Below, one piece after another: positions 1 through 8,191 of a stretch of DNA of 14,554 bases (position 1 is its first letter; each line of letters starts with the position of its first letter). Origin of the DNA: UBA1206 sp041672465 (GTDB lineage: Bacteria; Bacillota; Clostridia; Oscillospirales; CAG-382); assembly GCA_041672465.1 (NCBI GenBank), contig JBAYZO010000045.1:1-14554 (forward strand), written 5' to 3'. The notes beneath the pieces were generated by a model. That model saw nothing but the letters and a program-made list of their open reading frames with translations. It was not told where the DNA came from and did not search any database. A program made the translations under genes and the position numbers.

Positions 1-119
1 CTATTTTATACTGCTTTTTGATTCTTCTTTTTATTCTTTTTCGTGTTTCTCAAACAAACTTCCACTGATTTCTCAATCTAATTTCAACCCCCTACCAACT
101 GTGGAATTTACTTTGGGAA

Positions 120-707
120 TTAACGTTCGACCGCTTTTCCTCTATGGCTGATTTTGTTTTTTTCTTCGGCGGACATTTGGGCGAAAGTTTTTCGCGAAGG
201 AGGGTAGTAAAAGACCGGGTCATAGCCAAAATTCCCCGCCCCCGCCTTTTTTTGCGCTATTATCCCTTCGCATTCGCCGTCGGCGAAAAAATATCCGCCG
301 TCCGGGAAATAACAGCAAAAGACCGCCACAAACCTCGCGCGCCTGTCGTTTCCCGGAACGCCTGACAGTTCCCCGAGCAGCAGGTTTATTTTATTGTCAT
401 AGCCGCCGCTTTCCCCGCCGTATCTCGCGGAAAGCACGCCCGGCCTGCCGCCGAGGAACTCCACCTCAAGCCCCGAGTCGTCGGCTATTGAGACAAGCCC
501 GGTGGCGATACAGGCGGCTTTTGCCTTGATAAGGGCGTTTTCTTTAAAACTGCTGCCGTCCTCGATAATTTCGCCGTAAAACCCTGCCTCGTCAAGGGTT
601 ATGAGCGGGGTTTTTATTCCGGCGGAGACAAAAGCTTTTTTAATCTCATCGGCTTTATTTGGGTTTCGCGTCGCCAAAACTATTTTTTCGGTTTGATTTA
701 TGGTCAT
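120..707 (-). CDS. rdgB: XTP/dITP diphosphatase (RdgB/HAM1 family)
   Basis: This enzyme hydrolyses non-canonical purine triphosphates (ITP, dITP, XTP) to monophosphate plus pyrophosphate, keeping deaminated bases out of DNA and RNA in the cytosol. The 195-residue protein is full length for the family. Visible family motifs are LATRNPNK near residues 11-18 (phosphate-binding loop), EDGSSFKENALIKA near 49-62, ADDSGLEV near 75-82 with the catalytic acidic pair, GGRPGVLSARY near 87-97, FGYDPVF near 160-166 and SHRG near 187-190. The ATG is 6 nt after the ftsY stop, and a GAGGG Shine-Dalgarno-like site lies in the end of ftsY, so the two are probably translationally coupled. It is the last gene of the block in this window. 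Family assignment is secure from the motifs; the exact substrate preference is inferred from the family. Confidence 0.96.
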   Translation of the reverse strand: MTINQTEKIVLATRNPNKADEIKKAFVSAGIKTPLITLDEAGFYGEIIEDGSSFKENALIKAKAACIATGLVSIADDSGLEVEFLGGRPGVLSARYGGESGGYDNKINLLLGELSGVPGNDRRARFVAVFCCYFPDGGYFFADGECEGIIAQKKAGAGNFGYDPVFYYPPSRKTFAQMSAEEKNKISHRGKAVER

Positions 708-713
708 ATGTTG

Positions 714-1619
714 TCAGCCCTCAAACAAAGTCTCAACAAAATCCCTGCCTGAAAAAATTTCAAGGTCGTCTTTTCCCTCGCCTACGCCGATAAGCTTTAC
801 GGGTATGCCCAGCGTGTGTTTTATCGCCATGACCACCCCGCCTTTGGCGGTGCCGTCAAGTTTTGTGAGGATTATTCCATCCACCTTTACCGCTTTGGTA
901 AATTCGGCGGCCTGAACAAGTCCGTTCTGACCCGTCACGGCGTCGAGGACGAGAAGCGTTTCTCTTTTCGCCTCCGGCCATTCTCGGCTTATGACGCGGC
1001 TGATTTTTGAAAGCTCATCGATTAGATTTTTCTTGTTGTGGAGCCTGCCGGCGGTGTCGATAATCAGCACGTCGGCGTTTTGCTTTTTAGCCGCTCCGCA
1101 GGCGTCAAACACCACCGCCGCGGGGTCCGCCCCTTGGGATTGGGAAATCATGGGCACTCCGACGCGGTCCCCCCAAAGCCCGAGCTGTTCAGACGCCGCC
1201 GCCCTGAAAGTGTCCCCGCCGCAAAGCAGCACGCTTTTATTTTGGCGGCTTAGCATATGCGCTATCTTGCCGATCGAAGTGGTTTTCCCCACTCCGTTAA
1301 CGCCAACGACAAGAATAACGGTTTTTTCGTCAAAGGTTAAGGGTTCGTCGGAGCCGATTATCTCTTGAAGAATGGTTTTAAACTCTGTTTTGGCAAGCGC
1401 TATTTCTTTTATTTTGTTTTCCTTAAGCCGCGACTTAAGGCTTTCAACAATTTCACCCGAAGTTGCCACGCCCACGTCGGCGAGGATTAAAAGGTCAAAG
1501 AGTTCCTCATAAAAATCCTCGTCTATTCGCCCCTCTTTCGCGAACAGCATGTTTACCGGGGCGGAAAAAAAGTCTTTTGTTTTTTTAAGTCCGGCCTTTA
1601 GCTTATCAAACAAACCCAT
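714..1619 (-). CDS. ftsY: Signal recognition particle receptor FtsY
   Basis: FtsY is the SRP-family GTPase that docks Ffh-SRP with its translating ribosome at the membrane for co-translational insertion. The 301-residue protein has a short amphipathic start (MGLFDKLKAG), a helical N domain to about residue 95, and the NG GTPase domain. Visible motifs are G1 GVNGVGKTT (106-114), the insertion-box DTFRAAA (136-142), G3 DTAGR (188-192), G4 TKLD (252-255) followed by GTAKGG, and GVGEGKDDL near 278-286. It lacks the long acidic A domain of enterobacterial FtsY, as is usual in Bacillota, so membrane contact probably depends on the short N-terminal helix. The ATG follows an AAGGA site, 50 nt after smc. 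Its place between smc and rdgB matches many Clostridia. Confidence 0.97.
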   Translation of the reverse strand: MGLFDKLKAGLKKTKDFFSAPVNMLFAKEGRIDEDFYEELFDLLILADVGVATSGEIVESLKSRLKENKIKEIALAKTEFKTILQEIIGSDEPLTFDEKTVILVVGVNGVGKTTSIGKIAHMLSRQNKSVLLCGGDTFRAAASEQLGLWGDRVGVPMISQSQGADPAAVVFDACGAAKKQNADVLIIDTAGRLHNKKNLIDELSKISRVISREWPEAKRETLLVLDAVTGQNGLVQAAEFTKAVKVDGIILTKLDGTAKGGVVMAIKHTLGIPVKLIGVGEGKDDLEIFSGRDFVETLFEG

Positions 1620-1669
1620 TTATGCTTTTTCCTTTCTTAATTCCACTGATTTACTAAAAGAAAATATTT

Positions 1670-4600
1670 TTAACCGGCGTTCGTATACTCGTCAATTTTC
1701 TCGCCGATGGCGTCAAGCTCAAGCCGCAAGTGTTCCGACACCCCTTTTTCCCGCATGGTTATCCCGTAGAGCACGTCGGACTTTTCCATGGTTGAACGCC
1801 GGTGGGTTATGAGAATGTACTGTGTTTTTTCGCAGTGGTTTCTTATGTAATCCATTAGTTTCGCTTGGTTTACCTCGTCGAGCGACGCCTCTATTTCGTC
1901 AAAAACGCAAAACGGCGAGGGGTTGATTTCTTGCAGCGCGAGGTAGAGCGCGATCGCGGAAAACGACTGCTCCCCGCCCGAAAGGAGGGAAATGGACTTT
2001 ATTGATTTTCCCGGCGGGCGGATAATAATATCGATTCCGCACTCAAGGGGGAGAGCGGGATCGGAAAGCTCAAGCCTTGCACTTCCGCCGCCGAACAGCT
2101 CGGCGAACACCCCTCCGAACTTTTCGCTCACTTTGTCAAAAGTGGTCTTAAACGTTTGAACCATTGTTTTTTCAAGCTTTAATATCTCGCCGTCAAGTTT
2201 TTTTCCGGCGGCGATAAGGTCATCGGACTGGCTTTGGAGAAAGTCGCGCCTTTTTACCGTTTCCTCATATTCTTCTATCGCCCGCGCGTTTATAAGCCCA
2301 AGCGCGCGGATCTTATTTTTTACCGAGTTAAGCCGCGACGGCATTTTGTCGGTTTCCCCGGGCGGCAGCCTGTGGCTAACGGCGGTTGAGTAGGTTAGCT
2401 CGTACTCGTCCCAAAGCGTTCTGAGCAGCCCGTCATATTCCGCTCTCGCGGAGCTTTGGCTGTTTTCAAGCCGGGTGTAGGTTATAAAGGCCTGTTCTTT
2501 TCTTATCTGAGCCTCTTTTAGTGCCGCCCGTCTTTGCGGGATAAGTTTTTCCCTCTCGTCTATCTCGTCTGACGCCCGGGCGAGCTTTTCTTCCAGCTTT
2601 TCGCTTTCCTCACAATAAGACGCGAGCAGCTTTTCGTTTTCGGCAATGGTTTTTTCGCTTTCCGCGAGGTTTTTTAAAAGTAACTCAAGCAGTTCGCCGT
2701 CCCTGCCGGCTTTTTCCCGCCGCGCCTCAATCAAAACCCCAAGCTCTTTTTCTTTTTCCGTTTGGGAAAACAAATACGCGTTTTGGCTTGCCACTTCAAT
2801 TTTCAGCGAGTTAATATGGGTTTTAAGCTCTTCTTCTTTGCCCAGCAGGGCTTTTTGACTTGCGGAAGATTGTTCCAAGAGCGTTAGTGTTTTTTGTTTT
2901 TCGCCGTCAAGGGAAGTTTTTTTGGCCTTTTCGTCTTCAATTTGAAGTAAAGTTTTGGTTTTTTCGTCCCCGCCGGCCGCAAGCTGCGCTTTTAGTGAAA
3001 GCAGCCTTTTTTCTTCCTCGGCGCAAATGGCGTTTGTTTCAAATATTTTTTCCCTTACATTTCGGCGGGAAGTTTCATATCTCTCAATCAGGCTTTTTAT
3101 TTCAACAAGCTTTGCTTTTACTTTTTCCGCTTCGCTTTGGATTTTGGCTATATTTTCTTCTTCTTTTGAAATTTGAGCGTCAATGTCGCGGATTTGGTTT
3201 TCCAAAACGTCAATGTCCGCGTTGCGGGTGAGAAGTCCCGTCTTTTTAGGGGGGGAGCCGCCGGTGAACGAGCCGCCCGTGTTTATGACCTGCCCGTCTT
3301 TTGTGACTACCCGAACGGTAAAGGAAGTTTTTTTGGCTATTGAAAAGCCGGTTTCCATATCATTTGCTATAATTGTCCTGCCTAAAAGCTCCTCGGCTAT
3401 GCGTTTGTACTTTTCGTCGCTTTTTACAAGATCAGAGGCTACCCCGACAAAGCCGCGCTCGTCTTTGATTTTGGACGGGTCATATTTTCTTCCCTTTATT
3501 GTGTCAAGCGGGAGTATTGTCACCCTGCCTTTGCCGGTGGTTTTGAGGTGTTCTATGACTTGTTTGGCGTGGATTTCGGAATCGGCGACAATAAACTGAG
3601 CCGAAGCGCCAAGGGATGTCTCAATCGCCAGCGCGTTGTCGCTGTCCGCCGTAAATAGCGACGCCACCGTGCCGCGAAGGCTTGATTTCCCCGCCGAAGA
3701 TAGGATTTCGCCCTTCGCGAACGCCCTCATAACATATTTTACCGATTCCGAGTACCCCTCGAACAGCTCATTGAGGCGCGACAGGTGGGAAAGTTTTTCG
3801 GAAATCGCGGTTTTTTGAATTTTAAGCATGTTCAGCGCGTTTTTTGATTTTAAAGTTTCGCCGTCCTTTTGGGCGAGAAACCCCTCCCATTCCGCCGTTT
3901 CTCCTTTTAGCTTTGAGGTTTTTTCGGACAGTAATGCCTCTTCTTCCGTTAGCGTTTTGCTTTTTTTACGGTATTCATCAAGCCGCGTTTCGCTGTTTAC
4001 GGCTTGTTCCGAAACGGTAAAAGCGCTTTTTTCAAGGGAGGCCGCCAAAGACTCAAGCGACGCGAGGCTTTGGAGGGTTTTAAGGGCCGCGTTTTCGTTT
4101 TCCCGCAAAAGCCCGGAGAGTTTTTCTTTTTTTTCTTCTTCTCTTTGTAAAAGCCAGACGTTTTCTTTAAGGCTTTCTTCCGATTTGGCAAGAGAGGTTT
4201 CAAGGTTTTTAAGCTCGACAAGGCAGGATGCTATTTTTTCTTTTAGTTCATCCCTTTGTCTTTGCTGCTCGGCGTTTATTTCATCGTTTGCCGGATTTTC
4301 CTGCCTTAGTGAAGTGATTTTCTCGTTAAAATGCTTGACTTCGTTTTGAAGCACCGCGTTTTGTTTTGAAATTTCAGAAGAAAGCCCGGAAATTTGGGAA
4401 AGGTCGGATTCAATCGAAGCCTTTTTTTGCATAAGGCTATACCCGCCGAGGGTAAACAGTTCCTCGCTTTTTTCTATTTCCGAGACCTCGTCGGTCGAGT
4501 TGTCAAGCTCAAGCTTTGAAATGGTCAGGTTTTTTTCCGAAGATTTAAGGCTTTCCCTTAAAATATCAGCTTTTTCAAGGCAAATTGTTATTTCAAGCTC

Positions 4601-5323
4601 TTTTTTTTCTTTTGATAAAACAATATATTTTTTGGCGTTCTCGGACTCTTTGAAGAGCGGCTCGACGCGGGAATTAACCTCGGTTAAGATATCGCCAACC
4701 CGCTCAAGGTTAAGGGCGGTTTCTTTTAGCTTTTTTTCGGCCTCGGTCTTTTTAAAGCGGTATTTGCTTATTCCCGCCGCCTCTTCAAAAATGTTCCGCC
4801 TCTCGTCCCCTTTTACCGACAGCACCTCTGCTATTTTGCCCTGACCGATGACGGAATAACCCTCCCTGCCAATCCCGGTGTCGTAAAACAGCTCGTACAA
4901 ATCCTTAAGGCGGACTTGTTTTTTATTTATAAAATATTCGCTCTCCCCCGTGCGGTAAAACCTGCGGGTGATAACAAACACGTCTTCGTCGGAAAGGCTG
5001 ATCTTTGCCATTAAAGGCGCTTGAGCGCCCTCGCCGCCGTCTTTCGCGAAACTGTATTCGGCGGCCGTGTCAAGGTATAACGACACGGCGGCGAAGTTTG
5101 CCGGCGGTCTTTTTTCGGTGCCGTTGAAGATAACGTCCTCCATTTTACTGCCGCGAAGACTTTTGACCGACATTTCGCCCAGCACCCAGCGTATGGCGTC
5201 GCTTATATTGCTTTTCCCGCTGCCGTTGGGGCCGATAATCGACGTTATGCCGCCCTCGAAGGTCATTTTTGTTTTATCCGGGAAGGATTTAAATCCCTGC
5301 ATTTCAATTGCTTTGAGTTTCAC
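1670..5323 (-). CDS. smc: Chromosome segregation protein SMC
   Basis: SMC is the long coiled-coil ATPase that, with ScpA and ScpB, extrudes and aligns chromosomal DNA. The 1217 residues show the full layout: N-terminal ATPase half with Walker A GPNGSGKS (31-38), an arginine-bearing loop near SLRGSK, and a Q-loop region YSVIGQGKI near 156-164. Charged heptad-rich coiled coils fill about 190-520 and 700-1050. The hinge spans about 550-690 and ends in the glycine-rich NTGGSFTGGS. The C-terminal half carries signature LSGGEQ (1114-1119), Walker B ending in FDE (1141-1143), D-loop SLDE (1147-1150) and an ITHRR switch. The start is GTG, chosen because the residues after it align with the family's first beta strand (MKLKAIEMQGFKSF); a TTGGGGAAA site lies upstream. 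The length is normal and there is no break. scpA and scpB are not in this window. Confidence 0.97.
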   Translation of the reverse strand: MKLKAIEMQGFKSFPDKTKMTFEGGITSIIGPNGSGKSNISDAIRWVLGEMSVKSLRGSKMEDVIFNGTEKRPPANFAAVSLYLDTAAEYSFAKDGGEGAQAPLMAKISLSDEDVFVITRRFYRTGESEYFINKKQVRLKDLYELFYDTGIGREGYSVIGQGKIAEVLSVKGDERRNIFEEAAGISKYRFKKTEAEKKLKETALNLERVGDILTEVNSRVEPLFKESENAKKYIVLSKEKKELEITICLEKADILRESLKSSEKNLTISKLELDNSTDEVSEIEKSEELFTLGGYSLMQKKASIESDLSQISGLSSEISKQNAVLQNEVKHFNEKITSLRQENPANDEINAEQQRQRDELKEKIASCLVELKNLETSLAKSEESLKENVWLLQREEEKKEKLSGLLRENENAALKTLQSLASLESLAASLEKSAFTVSEQAVNSETRLDEYRKKSKTLTEEEALLSEKTSKLKGETAEWEGFLAQKDGETLKSKNALNMLKIQKTAISEKLSHLSRLNELFEGYSESVKYVMRAFAKGEILSSAGKSSLRGTVASLFTADSDNALAIETSLGASAQFIVADSEIHAKQVIEHLKTTGKGRVTILPLDTIKGRKYDPSKIKDERGFVGVASDLVKSDEKYKRIAEELLGRTIIANDMETGFSIAKKTSFTVRVVTKDGQVINTGGSFTGGSPPKKTGLLTRNADIDVLENQIRDIDAQISKEEENIAKIQSEAEKVKAKLVEIKSLIERYETSRRNVREKIFETNAICAEEEKRLLSLKAQLAAGGDEKTKTLLQIEDEKAKKTSLDGEKQKTLTLLEQSSASQKALLGKEEELKTHINSLKIEVASQNAYLFSQTEKEKELGVLIEARREKAGRDGELLELLLKNLAESEKTIAENEKLLASYCEESEKLEEKLARASDEIDEREKLIPQRRAALKEAQIRKEQAFITYTRLENSQSSARAEYDGLLRTLWDEYELTYSTAVSHRLPPGETDKMPSRLNSVKNKIRALGLINARAIEEYEETVKRRDFLQSQSDDLIAAGKKLDGEILKLEKTMVQTFKTTFDKVSEKFGGVFAELFGGGSARLELSDPALPLECGIDIIIRPPGKSIKSISLLSGGEQSFSAIALYLALQEINPSPFCVFDEIEASLDEVNQAKLMDYIRNHCEKTQYILITHRRSTMEKSDVLYGITMREKGVSEHLRLELDAIGEKIDEYTNAG

Positions 5324-5380
5324 CGTTATGTTTCCCCAAATGGTTTTTTTATTTTTGTTTGTATCTTACTCGTTTGTTTT

Positions 5381-6388
5381 TTATATCCTGATAAAATACT
5401 TTTCAAGCTTTTCGTCGATTATAAATTTGATTTTTCGCCCGTATTTTCGGCTCAGCCGTTCTCTTATAATTCCCTTTTGGCCGATACACTTTGAAAGCTC
5501 CCCGCGCGGGATATAAACCGAAATATCTTTTTCGGGCGGGGAAATGCTGCCGTCAAGTTTCTTTGTGATAAGGTTATAGTATATCTCGCCCTCGGCTATC
5601 TCACCTATGGCGGGGTGGTTGGCGCCGAAAGGCGCGTCCGAAAGCTCAACAGACGAGTGAAGCCCAATTTTAAGGATTTTAATATTATTTTCAATAAAAA
5701 TTGTCCCGCATTTCGCCGCGCGGAGGGCGGCTTCCTCTACTGAGAGCGGGGCGTATTCCCCCGAGAGCGCCATTCTATAAAGCGGGGTGGACTTAAACAC
5801 CACGACGGGGTAAATCCGGCAGGCATCGGCGCCGAACGAAACAATGTCTTTCGCGGTTTGAATCTCGTCTTGCTCCGAGGAAAGCGGAAGCCCCACCATC
5901 ATCTGGCAGCCAAGCTCAAAGCCATGGCTTTTTATCATCGAACACGCCTTTGCGATTATATCCGAACCATGCCCCCGTTTTGACGCGCATAGCACTTTGT
6001 CAGACGTTGACTGCACCCCGATCTCAACCGCCGTTACCCCGTATTCCTTAAGCAGTTCGCAGGTTTCGCCGTCGATATAGTCGGGTCTTGTCGAGCACCT
6101 GATCCCGATTATATCCCCGCCGATAAAATCAGAAGCGCACTTTAAAAGGGAAGTCATTCGTTCTTTTTCAATTCCCGTAAAACTTCCTCCGAAAAAGGCA
6201 ATTTCAGTCCTTGCGCCGCCGAGGGTCGGGATTGATTCCAAAATGATTTTTTTAACGCTTTCAATTTCTTCATCGAGCGGAAGCGTTTGCCTTTTCACCC
6301 CGGTGATTTTTGCCTGCGAGCAGAACACGCAGTCGTTTTTGCACCCCCGATGGGGTATGAATATGGCTATGTTCTTGTGAACTTTCAT
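5381..6388 (-). CDS. Radical SAM protein, Elp3-like, with KH-like C-terminus
   Basis: The 335-residue protein has the radical SAM iron-sulfur motif CKNDCVFC (Cys16, Cys20, Cys23), the GGSF element at 67-70, and the strand order of an Elp3/coproporphyrinogen-oxidase-like TIM barrel to about residue 240. I see no GNAT acetyltransferase domain like that of true Elp3. The last 45 residues contain IGQKG (302-306) followed by a basic helix, which resembles the IGxxG loop of a KH RNA-binding fold; that is inference. The open frame extends 44 codons further upstream, but those codons overlap rnc out of frame. The ATG used here is one nucleotide after the rnc stop (TAAAATG), indicating tight coupling. 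Related proteins sit between rnc and smc in other Clostridia. The substrate is not known; an RNA modification role is plausible but unproven. Confidence 0.88.
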   Translation of the reverse strand: MKVHKNIAIFIPHRGCKNDCVFCSQAKITGVKRQTLPLDEEIESVKKIILESIPTLGGARTEIAFFGGSFTGIEKERMTSLLKCASDFIGGDIIGIRCSTRPDYIDGETCELLKEYGVTAVEIGVQSTSDKVLCASKRGHGSDIIAKACSMIKSHGFELGCQMMVGLPLSSEQDEIQTAKDIVSFGADACRIYPVVVFKSTPLYRMALSGEYAPLSVEEAALRAAKCGTIFIENNIKILKIGLHSSVELSDAPFGANHPAIGEIAEGEIYYNLITKKLDGSISPPEKDISVYIPRGELSKCIGQKGIIRERLSRKYGRKIKFIIDEKLEKYFIRI

Positions 6389-6389
6389 T

Positions 6390-7097
6390 TTACGCGAAAT
6401 CCCCGAAAAATCCCAGCGCCTCTTTGGCGGCGTTTTGCTCCGCCTGCCTTTTTGTCTTCCCCGAACCAATGCCGAGCAAGTTGGAGTTAAGCCTTGCCTC
6501 CACGGTAAAGGTTTTATCATGGGGCGGGCCGTTTTCGGCTATAAGGCGGTATTCAAGAATTTCCTCGGGGGTTTCTTGGGTTATCCGCTGAAGCCGGGAC
6601 TTATAGTCTTCCGTGCCTTTTTTTAAAGCCGACAGCGCGGCTTTTTCGGCTTTCGGCAGCAGAAATTCCTTTGCTTTCTCAATCCCGCCATCAAGATAAA
6701 TCGCCCCGAGGAGCGCCTCAAAGGCGTCGGAGAGTATTGATTTGCGAACCCGCCCGCGGGTTGATTCCTCGCCTTTGCCGAGAAGAATAAAGCCGCCCAG
6801 CCCGATTTCCCCGGCAAGACGGGCGAGGGTGGATTCGCAGACCACCGCGGCGCGGACTTTTGTAAGGTCGCCCTCGTCAAAAGCCGAATAGTTTTTATAA
6901 ATGTAGTCCGAAACAATAATCGACAGCACCGAGTCGCCTAAAAACTCAAGCCTTTCGTTTGAGGGCGGCGCGCCCTCCGGGGTGCGGTTCTCGTTGCAGT
7001 ATGACGAATGGGTCAGCGCGTTTGTAAGGAGCGTTTTGTCCGAAAAGACATATCCTATCCGCTCTTCAAGCAACGCCTTGTCGTTTGGAAGATTCAT
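6390..7097 (-). CDS. rnc: Ribonuclease III
   Basis: RNase III cleaves double-stranded RNA, processing rRNA precursors and structured mRNAs in the cytosol. The 235-residue protein has the nuclease signature NERLEFLGDSVL with acidic residues Glu48, Glu51 and Asp55. The second catalytic pair lies in SDAFEALLGAIYLDGG (Asp124, Glu127). A double-stranded RNA-binding domain covers about 164-232, ending in KRQAEQNAAKEAL. An in-frame GTG three codons upstream was rejected: the Shine-Dalgarno AAGGAAG at 7106-7112 abuts that GTG but sits 8 nt from the ATG used here. A 7-bp tandem repeat lies just upstream of the site. The stop codon is one nucleotide from the radical SAM start. acpP, which often separates plsX and rnc in Bacillota, is missing here. 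Confidence 0.96.
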   Translation of the reverse strand: MNLPNDKALLEERIGYVFSDKTLLTNALTHSSYCNENRTPEGAPPSNERLEFLGDSVLSIIVSDYIYKNYSAFDEGDLTKVRAAVVCESTLARLAGEIGLGGFILLGKGEESTRGRVRKSILSDAFEALLGAIYLDGGIEKAKEFLLPKAEKAALSALKKGTEDYKSRLQRITQETPEEILEYRLIAENGPPHDKTFTVEARLNSNLLGIGSGKTKRQAEQNAAKEALGFFGDFA

Positions 7098-7105
7098 TGC
7101 GACCA

Positions 7106-7112
7106 CTTCCTT
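7106..7112 (-). promoter_or_regulatory. Ribosome binding site deciding the rnc start
   Basis: The minus strand reads AAGGAAG here, 8 nt before the ATG at 7097. The same site touches the in-frame GTG at 7106 with no spacer, which argues for the ATG start. Confidence 0.75.
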
Positions 7113-7113
7113 A

Positions 7114-7140
7114 TCTCTTCTCTCTTCTCTCTTCTCTCTT
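7114..7140 (-). repeat. 7-bp tandem repeat (GAAGAGA) before rnc
   Basis: Three perfect copies and a nearly complete fourth copy of TCTCTTC (plus strand), or GAAGAGA on the transcribed strand, fill almost the whole plsX-rnc gap. The repeat ends just before the rnc Shine-Dalgarno. A change in copy number would alter leader length but not the distance from that site to the start codon. The purine-rich units also resemble weak ribosome-binding sequence. Confidence 0.9.
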
Positions 7141-7151
7141 AACTTTTATCT

Positions 7152-8150
7152 TTATTTCCCCCAATTTGCCACGCCCTCGGCTATTTTTTCGTTAAGCCCG
7201 CTTTGGTGATAATCCCGCGCCTGCTTTATGGTTGACATAATGCTTTTGGGGTCGGCGGAGCCGTGGCTTTTTATAACGGGTTTGGATATCCCCAAAAACG
7301 GCGCGCCGCCGTATTCCCGGTGGTCTATTTGTTTTTTAAACCCCGCTATGTTGTTTTTAATAAGCAGATATGAAAGTTTGGAAAAAGCGTTTTTGCCGTA
7401 TATTTCCTTGAAGTTTCTTATAATAAACTGACCCATTCCCTCAATGGCTTTAAGGGTGATGTTGCCCACAAAGCCGTCGCACACGGCGACGTCGCAAAAG
7501 TTATTAGCGAGGTCGCGGGTCTCGCAGTTCCCCACAAAGTTAAGCCCGGTTTGCTTTAGCAAAGCGTGGGTTTCCCTGTAAAGGCCGGTGCCCTTGGTCT
7601 CTTCCGCGCCGTTGTTGATAAGGGCGACGCGGGGGTTCTCTATCTTCATCATATAACGGCAGTAGAGCGAACCCATATACGCGAACTGGGTGAGGATTTC
7701 CGGCGTGACCTCGATATTCGCGCCCGAATCGACAAGAATAAAGGGGTTTTCAAGGTTTATGACCGCGCCGAGCGCCGAGCGCCGCACGCCCTTTAATTTT
7801 CTTATAAAAAGTGTGGCGGCGGTGAACAGCGCCCCGGTGTTTCCCGAACTTATCAGCACATCCCCCTCGCCGTCGTTTAAAAGGTCGCAGGAGATCGCCA
7901 CCGAGGAACCCCGCTTTTCCTTTTTAACTGAAGTCGGCGGGTCGGACATCTCCACCCAAACGTCGGTGTGGACGACTTTAATGTCAAGCGACGACGTCGG
8001 GAGGGTTTTTAATATTTCCTCTATTTCCGGCTTGTTTCCCACAAATATAAGGTCCGCGCCGTATGCCAGAGCACCGTCGACCGCTCCTTTTACCATGGAA
8101 AACGGAGCGTTGTCGCCCCCCATGGCGTCGACGATTATTCTTGTTTTCAT
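7152..8150 (-). CDS. plsX: Phosphate acyltransferase PlsX
   Basis: PlsX converts acyl-ACP to acyl-phosphate, the donor that PlsY uses to acylate glycerol-3-phosphate, the first step of phospholipid synthesis in most Gram-positive bacteria. The 332-residue protein is normal length. It begins with the family hallmark VDAMGGDNAP (7-16), then DPPTSVKKEK (70-79), SSGNTGALFTAATL (101-114), DSGAN (141-145), NNGAEETKGTG (179-189) and CDGFVGN (224-230). It acts peripherally at the membrane. The ATG is preceded by AAAGGAT. It lies 56 nt after topA, separated by paired hairpin-forming sequences, and ahead of rnc. The fatty-acid genes that often follow plsX in Bacillota (fabD, fabG, acpP) and an upstream fapR are absent from the window. 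Confidence 0.96.
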   Translation of the reverse strand: MKTRIIVDAMGGDNAPFSMVKGAVDGALAYGADLIFVGNKPEIEEILKTLPTSSLDIKVVHTDVWVEMSDPPTSVKKEKRGSSVAISCDLLNDGEGDVLISSGNTGALFTAATLFIRKLKGVRRSALGAVINLENPFILVDSGANIEVTPEILTQFAYMGSLYCRYMMKIENPRVALINNGAEETKGTGLYRETHALLKQTGLNFVGNCETRDLANNFCDVAVCDGFVGNITLKAIEGMGQFIIRNFKEIYGKNAFSKLSYLLIKNNIAGFKKQIDHREYGGAPFLGISKPVIKSHGSADPKSIMSTIKQARDYHQSGLNEKIAEGVANWGK

Positions 8151-8165
8151 TTTCTTATCCTTTCA

Positions 8166-8191
8166 AATCGCAGGCTTAAAACCTGCTGATT
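8166..8191 (-). other. Hairpin in the plsX leader
   Basis: A 9-bp stem forms from AATC+GCAGG pairing with CCTGC+GATT, with one bulged base and a 7-nt loop. It shares positions 8185-8191 with the larger hairpin on its topA side, so the two are mutually exclusive. No U-run follows, so it is not an intrinsic terminator. The plsX Shine-Dalgarno lies a few bases downstream and is not inside the stem. Confidence 0.6.

Noticed and set aside
1..119. Possible small gene or promoter downstream of rdgB
   Set aside because: There is no ATG on the minus strand and the GTG-started frame closes after 19 codons. A GTATAAAAT near the edge lacks a matching -35 box.
3997..4221. 74-codon minus-strand frame inside smc, considered as a programmed frameshift product
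   Set aside because: It is Lys/Pro-rich and shows no domain, the smc frame is intact through the region, and there is no clear slippery heptamer with a downstream structure.
3828..4349. Plus-strand frame of 173 codons opposite smc, and similar ones at 991-1368, 3183-3599, 5067-5516 and 9615-9941
   Set aside because: They lie wholly or almost wholly opposite strong minus-strand genes, encode low-complexity Ser/Phe/Arg-rich peptides with no recognisable motif, and reflect codon bias of the real genes.
6389..6520. 44-codon upstream extension of the radical SAM gene
   Set aside because: It overlaps the end of rnc in another frame, is basic low-complexity sequence unlike the family, and the ATG right after the rnc stop fits the family start.
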